Positions 13,524-16,030 of a stretch of 16,030 bases of DNA are shown in pieces. The stretch comes from an uncultured Mollicutes bacterium (GTDB lineage Bacteria; Bacillota_I; Bacilli_A; Acholeplasmatales; Anaeroplasmataceae), in NCBI GenBank assembly GCA_937905855.1, contig CALCWU010000163.1, positions 1 through 16,030 of the forward strand. Reading direction: 5' to 3'. Both the position numbers and the translations under genes were made by a program. The notes beneath the pieces were generated by a model. That model was not told where the DNA came from. It did no database searches and worked only from the letters and a program-made list of their open reading frames with translations. The stretch's first letter is position 1; the number at the start of each line of letters is the position of its first letter.

Positions 13524-16030
13524 TTACTCCTTTTGCTCTAGGGCAGCAAATAGACTTCTAAGTCTAATTTTAACGGCACCTAGATTTGTTATTTCATCAA
13601 TTTTAATTTGGGTATAAATTTTATTATGACTTTCAAGTATTGCCTTTGTTTCATCTGTTGTGATGGCATCAAGTCCACAGCCAAAGCTTACTAGCTGTAC
13701 TAAATTCATATCGGATTGGGTTGTTACATACTTGGCTGCATTATATAGTCTAGCATGATATGTCCATTGGTTTAAAACATTTACACCACTTTTTGGAAGA
13801 AGATTTGAAATACTTTCCTCAGTAACGATAGCAGCACCAAAGCTTGAAATTAGTTTATCAATACCATGATTAATTTGAGGATCAATATGATAAGGTCTTC
13901 CAGCAAGAACAATTATTTGCTTATGATCTAATCTAGCATGAGTAATTATTTCCTCAGCCTTATTTCTTATATCATTAAGATATTTATCATATTCAAGATA
14001 AGCAAGGCTAGAAGCTTTTTTTACCATTGATTTAGTAATACCATCAAAATATTTATTTAATATTTTAGTTATCTTTTCTTCAAAGATTTTTTTGTCGTGA
14101 ATACCAATAAAATCATTAATGAATTTTTTGCCATTTAAAGCCTTTACGTTATTTTCAATAGTTTCAGGGTAATAAGCAACAACAGGGCAATTAAAATGAT
14201 TGTCGGAAATATGCTCATCAATATTATAGCTCATACAAGGATAGAAGATAGTGTCAATTCCTTCATTTAAAAGTTTAATAATATGACCATGCATTAGTTT
14301 AGCTGGATAGCATACAGTATCAGATGGTATAGTGTGCTGACCAAGTGTATAAAGCTTAGCATTACTAAAGCCACTATTAATAACCTCAAAGCCAAGATTA
14401 GTTAAAAATGTATACCAAAATGGCCATAATTCATAATTGTTTAAGCCCATAGGAATACCAATTTTACCTCTTGGTCCTTGTTTTGGTTCATAAGACATAA
14501 GACGTTTTTTAATATATTCATATATATTTAATTCATCATTTGAAATCTTTTTGGTTAGAGGCTTTTCACATCTATTGCCACTTATAAATTTGTTTTGGTT
14601 AGAACCAAATGTATTTACTGTTAAAAGACAATGATTTGAGCATAAGCCACAATTAAAATTTTTTGTTTCATGATGGAAGCTTTTTAGTTGTTCTTTAGTT
14701 AGAATTGATGATTTTTCCTTGGCGATTTTCTTAGCATATAATGCAGCACCATAGGCACCCATTAAGCCAGAAATATTTGGGCAAACTACTTCTAAATTTA
14801 ATTCCTTCTCAAAGGCTCTTAATACGGCCTCGTTGTGGAAGGTTCCACCTTGAACAACAATATGCTTACCAAGATTATCTTTAGAGGTAGCACGAATTAC
14901 CTTATATAAAGCATTTTTTACAACAGAAATAGAAAGACCAGCTGAAATATTATCAATTGTTGCTCCATCCTTTTGAGCTTGCTTAACTGATGAATTCATA
15001 AATACTGTACAGCGTGATCCTAAATCTACAGGTTTTGGTGCCATAAGGCCAAGCTTAGCAAAATCAGCAATGTTATAGCCTAAAGCATTAGCAAATGTTT
15101 GAAGGAAGGAACCACAGCCTGATGAACATGCTTCATTAAGGAAGATATTGGAAATAGTTTGATGTTCGATTTTAAAGCATTTAATGTCTTGTCCACCAAT
15201 ATCAATAATAAAATCAACCTCAGGCATAAATTTCTTTGCTGCTGTAAAGTGAGCCATAGTTTCGACAAGTCCACCATCAAGATTAAAGGCTGCCTTGGCT
15301 AAATCCTCACCATAGCCAGTAGAAGCACTTGAGACAATATTAATATTTGGATATTTTTCATATAATTCATCAAAAATTTGCTTCATAACGGAAACAGGGT
15401 TTCCACGATTTGGTAAATATTTTTCGAAGCGAATATTTTCGTCTTCATCAATTAATACAAATTTTAGGGTCGTAGAACCAGAATCTATTCCTAGATAAAG
15501 CTTACCATTATAATCATCCAGAGGATAGCTTGGAACATAAGCCTTTTTATGTCTTTCTCTAAAGGCCTTAAGCTCATCCTCATTTTTAAATAATGGTGAA
15601 TTAAATGCATAGGTTGATTTATTATCATAGCTTGTTATTTTGGTTATAATTTCATCAACTGTATTTTTTTCATTTGCACATAGGGCAGCACCCATTGCTA
15701 CATAATATAGGGAATTTTCAGGACAAATACCTTTAACATTTAAAGCAGTATCAAAGGCGTTTTGAAGTTCTGACATGAATGTTAGTGGTCCACCTAGGTA
15801 GGCAACATTACCAGTTATTTCTCTTCCCTGAGCAAGTCCACCAATTGTTTGATTAACTACTGCATAATAAATAGAGGCAGCAATGTCACTTTTTGAAGCA
15901 CCTTGGTTTAAAAGAGGTTGAATATCTGATTTAGCAAATACACCACAGCGTGAAGCAATACTATATAGCTTTTGATGGTCCTTAGCAACACCATTCATTT
16001 CGGTAACATCAATATTTAATAAGGTTGCCA
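13524..16030 (-). CDS. BadF/BadG/BcrA/BcrD-type ATPase and HgdB-like fusion, activase-related (5' end outside window)
   Basis: The frame stays open to the right edge, where it reads ATLLNIDVTE before the Met at 15998, so that Met is internal. Counted from that Met, residues 1-110 are the end of a first BadF-type ATPase domain (GVFAKSDIQPLLNQGAS, TIGGLAQGRE, LGGPL). Residues 167-425 are a second complete one: phosphate-1 loop DSGSTT at 172-177, phosphate-2 DIGGQD at 266-271, the CSSGCGSF element at 291-298 and GGTFHNEAVLRAFE at 384-397. A Cys cluster C450/C453/C457/C477 may bind metal or Fe-S. Then comes a DUF2229/HgdB-like part (TVCYPAKLMHGH, AGRPYHIDPQINHG, SFGCGLDAITTDE). Such ATPases reduce a partner dehydratase with one electron at low potential; here ATPase and acceptor-like domains share a chain. 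The substrate is unknown. The protein continues as the 428-aa partner in the same frame. Confidence 0.92.
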   Translation of the reverse strand, partial: ATLLNIDVTEMNGVAKDHQKLYSIASRCGVFAKSDIQPLLNQGASKSDIAASIYYAVVNQTIGGLAQGREITGNVAYLGGPLTFMSELQNAFDTALNVKGICPENSLYYVAMGAALCANEKNTVDEIITKITSYDNKSTYAFNSPLFKNEDELKAFRERHKKAYVPSYPLDDYNGKLYLGIDSGSTTLKFVLIDEDENIRFEKYLPNRGNPVSVMKQIFDELYEKYPNINIVSSASTGYGEDLAKAAFNLDGGLVETMAHFTAAKKFMPEVDFIIDIGGQDIKCFKIEHQTISNIFLNEACSSGCGSFLQTFANALGYNIADFAKLGLMAPKPVDLGSRCTVFMNSSVKQAQKDGATIDNISAGLSISVVKNALYKVIRATSKDNLGKHIVVQGGTFHNEAVLRAFEKELNLEVVCPNISGLMGAYGAALYAKKIAKEKSSILTKEQLKSFHHETKNFNCGLCSNHCLLTVNTFGSNQNKFISGNRCEKPLTKKISNDELNIYEYIKKRLMSYEPKQGPRGKIGIPMGLNNYELWPFWYTFLTNLGFEVINSGFSNAKLYTLGQHTIPSDTVCYPAKLMHGHIIKLLNEGIDTIFYPCMSYNIDEHISDNHFNCPVVAYYPETIENNVKALNGKKFINDFIGIHDKKIFEEKITKILNKYFDGITKSMVKKASSLAYLEYDKYLNDIRNKAEEIITHARLDHKQIIVLAGRPYHIDPQINHGIDKLISSFGAAIVTEESISNLLPKSGVNVLNQWTYHARLYNAAKYVTTQSDMNLVQLVSFGCGLDAITTDETKAILESHNKIYTQIKIDEITNLGAVKIRLRSLFAALEQKE

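Noticed and set aside
15080..15280. Short leftward ORF inside the activase gene in another frame
   Set aside because: It overlaps the conserved DIGGQD and CSSGCG motifs of the real frame.
15996..15998. Met at 15998 as the true start of the activase gene
   Set aside because: The frame stays open to the window edge and the sequence around this Met is the middle of a first BadF-type domain, so the gene starts outside the window.
1..16030. CRISPR arrays, insertion sequences, tRNA or rRNA genes, prophage genes
   Set aside because: No regular spaced repeats, transposase or phage-like proteins, cloverleaf or rRNA sequence was recognised by eye on either strand.

Overview
The window is about 16 kb of AT-rich DNA with strong Shine-Dalgarno sites and sigma-A-type promoters. 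It contains a T-box riboswitch, PyrR, a YebC-type protein and a MetNIQ transporter with a lipoprotein receptor, which together point to a low-GC Bacillota (Firmicutes) chromosome. The anaerobic CoA-dehydratase-activase genes and the gene style suggest a gut-type anaerobe, perhaps an Erysipelotrichia- or RF39-like lineage of Bacilli; that placement is a guess. The genetic code looks standard: Trp is TGG, and TGA ends two genes.

Left part (1-2290): a sensor histidine kinase, cut by the window edge, and its OmpR/PhoB-type response regulator run leftward with a 20-nt overlap. Across a 162-bp divergent intergenic region lies a rightward gene for an odd protein: a four-cysteine zinc-ribbon-like head, a Lys-Pro and Glu/Lys repeat linker, and a SHOCT tail. 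It ends at a clear terminator.

Middle (2295-8893, all rightward): a two-TM hypothetical protein overlaps the start of transketolase. An M3-family oligoendopeptidase is followed closely by a small Xre-type HTH regulator and a four-TM protein. A YebC/PmpR-family (YeeN-like) protein and a compact PyrR follow. Promoters and intrinsic terminators separate most of these units. Several upstream in-frame start codons are not real starts: the TTG at 7561 is a -35 box, and the codon at 9190 lies inside a terminator hairpin.

Methionine uptake unit (8906-11797): a promoter, a T-box leader with Stem I, a deduced AUG specifier, a T-box motif and a terminator, then metN, metI and metQ, closed by a strong terminator. 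Uncharged tRNA-Met should turn on import of methionine.

Right part (11712-16030, all leftward): a very large BadF/BadG-type ATPase plus HgdB-like protein (5' end outside the window) is followed by a 428-aa HgdB-like partner and a short Crp/Fnr-type HTH regulator. The partner begins two codons after the large ORF's stop in the same reading frame, so the pair looks like a split version of the roughly 1400-aa activase-related proteins of Clostridia. The regulator gene runs convergently into metQ and uses the metQ terminator as codons. No mobile element, CRISPR array, tRNA or rRNA was seen. The least explained parts are the split activase with its truncated Crp-like regulator, and the zinc-ribbon/SHOCT protein opposite the two-component system.
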